Positions 61,591-64,000 of a stretch of DNA of 64,000 nt are shown here, piece after piece. The notes under the pieces are model-generated. The model did not search any database and was not told where the DNA came from. It saw nothing but the letters and a program-made list of their open reading frames with translations. How positions within the stretch are numbered: the first letter of the stretch is position 1; every line of letters begins with the position of its first letter. A program made the position numbers and the translations under genes. Location of the stretch: contig NW_027475170.1 in NCBI RefSeq assembly GCF_051020985.1, positions 459,708 to 523,707 on the forward strand. Reading direction: 5' to 3'. The stretch comes from Nomia melanderi (taxonomy: Eukaryota; Arthropoda; Insecta; Hymenoptera; Halictidae).

Positions 61591-62262
61591 ATGTGTGCAG
61601 GGGGATCGACCTCGGACCACCAGGGGCCGAGAAAATCACCGACACATTGGGCAGGACACCCAGGGTCGGAGAAAAATCCAATATATATATCTGGTGATAT
61701 TTCGGGTGCTCTTACAGATAGCGCACTAAACCAAAGTGAATTATCTGCAGGGGGCTCTGGCGCATGAATCTGTGCAGCGGGAGCGACCTCGGACCAACAG
61801 GGGCAGCGAAAACCACCGACACATGGGGCCGGTCTGTCAGGGTCAGGGAAAAATCCAATATATATCTGGTGATATCTCGGGTGCTATTAGAGATAGCGCA
61901 GTAAATCAAAGTTCATTGTCCGTATGAGGCCCTTGCGCATGAATCTGTGCCGCGGGAACGACCTCGGACCACCAGGGGTCGAGAAAACCACCGACGCATG
62001 GGGCCGGACACCCAAGGTCATGTAAAAATCCAGAATGTATCTGATGATATCTCGGGTGCTATTACAGATAGCGCAATAAATCAAAGTGCATTGTCTGTAG
62101 GAGGCCCTGGCGCATGAATCTGTGCAGCGGGATCGACCTCGGACCTCCAGGGGCCGAGAAAATCAACGTCTCATGGGGTCGGTCTGTCAGGGTCAGGGAA
62201 AAATCAAATATATATCTGGTGAAATCTCGGGTGCTATTAGAGATAGCGCTATAAATCAAAGT

Positions 62263-64000
62263 ATCAATATAGTTTTCTTAGTTTTACATAGTTTTACATA
62301 GTTGTATATAGTTTTATATCGTTTTATATAGTTTTTAATAGTTTTGAATAGCTTTATATAGTTTTATATAGTTTTATATAGTTTTATATAGTTTTATATA
62401 GTTTTATATAGTGTTATATGGTGTTATATAGTTTTGTTAGTTTTATATAGTTTTATATAGCTTTATTAGTTTTATATACTTTCATATAGTTTTATATAGT
62501 TTTATATAGTTTTGTTACTTTTATGTAGTTTTTTATAGTTTTATATAGTTTTGTTAGTTTTGTATAGTTTTATATAGTTTTATATAATTTTATATAGTTT
62601 TATATAGTTTTGTTACTTTTATGTAGTTTTTTATAGTTTTATATTGTTTTGTTTGTTTTATACACTTTTGTATAGTTTTATATAGTTTTATTAGTTTTAT
62701 ATAGTTTTATATAGTTTTATATAGTTTTATATAGTTTTATATAGTTTTATATTGTTTAATATAGTTCTATAGAGTTTTAAATAGATTTGTTAGTTTTGTA
62801 TAGTTATATATAGTTTTATATAGTTTTATATAGTTTTATATAGTTTTATATAGTTTTATAGAGTTTTATATAGTTTTACATAGTTCTATAGAGTTTTATA
62901 TGGGTTTATATAGTTTTGTTAGTTTTATATAATTTTAATAGTTTTATAGTGTTTTATATAGTTTTGTCAGTTTTATATAGTTTCGTATAGTTTTATATAG
63001 TTTTATTAGTTTTATATAGTTTTATATAGTTTTATATAGTTTTATATAGTTTTATATGGTTTTATATAGTTTTGGTAGTTTTATATAGCTTTATATAGAT
63101 TTATATAGTTTTATGTAGGTTTGGTAGTTTAATATAGTTTTACATAGATTTATAAAGTTTCATATAATTTTATTAGATTTACGTAGTTTTATATAGTTTT
63201 ATATAGTATTATATAATTTTATATGGTTTTATATAGTTTTGGTAGCTTTATATAGTTTTATATAGATATATATAGTTTTATACAGTTTTATAATGTTCTA
63301 TATCGTTTTATATTGTTTTAAATAGTTTTATATAATTTTATACAGTTTTATACAGTTTTATATAGTTTTACATAGTATTATATAGATTTATATAGTTCAA
63401 TATAGTTTTATATAATTTTATATAGTTTCATATAGTTTTCTAAAGTGTTATATAATTTTATATTGGTTTACATAGTTTTATATAATTTATATGGTTTTTT
63501 ATAGTTTTATTAGTTTTACATAGGTTTATATAGTTTATACAGCTTTATATAATTTTATATAGTTTTACTAGGTATATAGTTGTATATAGTTTATACAGTT
63601 TTTTTTAGTTTTGTATAGTTTTGTATAGTTTTATTAGTTTTACATAGTTTTATATAGTTATCATATGGTTCTATATAGTTTTATATACTTTTATTTGTTT
63701 CATATAGTTTTACAGAGTTTTATATAGGTTAACATAGTTGTATATAGATATATATAGTTTTATATAGTTTTAGTAGTTTTATATAGGTTTGTATAGTTTC
63801 ATATAGTTTTTTTTAGTTTTACATAGTTTTATATAGATTTATATAGTTTTATGTAGTTTTCTTACTTTTACATAGTTTTATATAGTTTTACATAGTTTTA
63901 TATAGTTCTATATAGTTTTATATACTTTTATGAAGTTTTATATAGCTTTATTTCTTTTATATAGTTTTACATTGTTTTATATAGATTTATATAGTTTTAT
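62263..64000. repeat. AT-rich minisatellite, about 10 bp unit
   Basis: From 62263 to the end of the window the sequence is a degenerate tandem repeat of TTTTATATAG with 8-9 bp variants such as TTTTATTAG and TTTTGTTAG, and frequent single-base changes. The join with the satellite is abrupt: the last monomer stops in AATCAAAGT and ATCAATATAGTTTTC follows. Local runs of perfect units occur near 62353-62410, 62696-62750 and 63010-63060. No open frame or gene is present. It may mark the border of the satellite domain. Confidence 0.96.

Larger units (their letters stand above)
25276..62262. repeat. 175 bp satellite array, right arm
   Basis: The same monomer continues in the same orientation and phase after the retrotransposon for about 211 units. 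Class B units (TTACAGATATTCGGAATCC in the middle) are much commoner here than in the left arm, and many units are A/B mosaics. Class A units often carry GGACTGTCAGGGTCAGGG in place of GGACACTCAGGG. The central part, about 33-53 kb, is built of nested near-identical blocks; the last 7 kb are more diverse. The last unit starts at 62107 and is cut after about 156 bp. No gene is seen in this arm. Confidence 0.97.

Noticed and set aside
311..62259. Hundreds of open frames of 60-144 codons on both strands of the satellite, with similar predicted proteins
   Set aside because: They repeat with the monomer. 175 is not a multiple of 3, so each frame shifts at the next unit and ends within one to two monomers. 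Their similarity reflects repeat homogenisation. No known domain, signal peptide or consistent start context was seen.
1..62262. CRISPR array
   Set aside because: Units are 175 bp with no unique spacers and no cas genes; the setting is eukaryotic.
62263..64000. Telomeric repeat
   Set aside because: TTAG occurs only within degenerate TTTTATTAG or TTTTGTTAG variants; no run of TTAGG or TTAGGG is present.

Overview
This 64 kb window is almost entirely tandem repeat DNA from a eukaryote. No host gene, tRNA, rRNA or CRISPR array can be supported. The animal, probably arthropod, assignment is an inference: the only coding element is a Ty3/gypsy (Metaviridae) LTR retrotransposon whose primer binding site matches an animal-type tRNA-Leu. 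The species cannot be named from this sequence.

Layout. (1) 1-19529: left arm of a satellite array with a 175 bp monomer, about 111 units by division. (2) 19530-25275: a complete 5746 bp gypsy element on the minus strand. It has two 297 bp LTRs differing at two positions, a tRNA-Leu primer site, gag with one in-frame stop, a -1 frameshift heptamer, an intact protease-RT-RNase H-integrase pol, a 642 bp 3' untranslated stretch, a polypurine tract and ATAT target-site copies. (3) 25276-62262: right arm of the same satellite, about 211 monomers. (4) 62263-64000: an abrupt change to an AT-rich minisatellite with a roughly 10 bp unit (TTTTATATAG type), running off the window.

The satellite is layered. 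Neighbouring monomers differ clearly, but blocks of 4 to about 20 monomers recur almost unchanged at spacings near multiples of 175 bp. A 12-monomer block (2100 bp step) is duplicated in tandem with no difference seen by eye at 5246-9457. A nested set of blocks fills about 33-53 kb. The part next to the AT-rich flank (about 55-62 kb) is more varied and has more mosaic monomers. This is the expected picture of unequal exchange and conversion with a homogenised core and an older edge. Two monomer classes (A and B) differ in a central segment of about 50 bp and share their outer parts. Two short dyads occur in most monomers. A centromeric or pericentromeric role is plausible but unproven.

No new multi-gene system is visible. 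The many 60-140 codon open frames on both strands of the satellite follow from its sequence and its length (175 is not a multiple of 3), and they are not annotated as genes. The points most worth checking are the exact 2.1 kb tandem duplication, the satellite's higher-order architecture, the paired dyads, the near-intact gypsy copy with its single gag stop, and the helically phased AT-rich flank.
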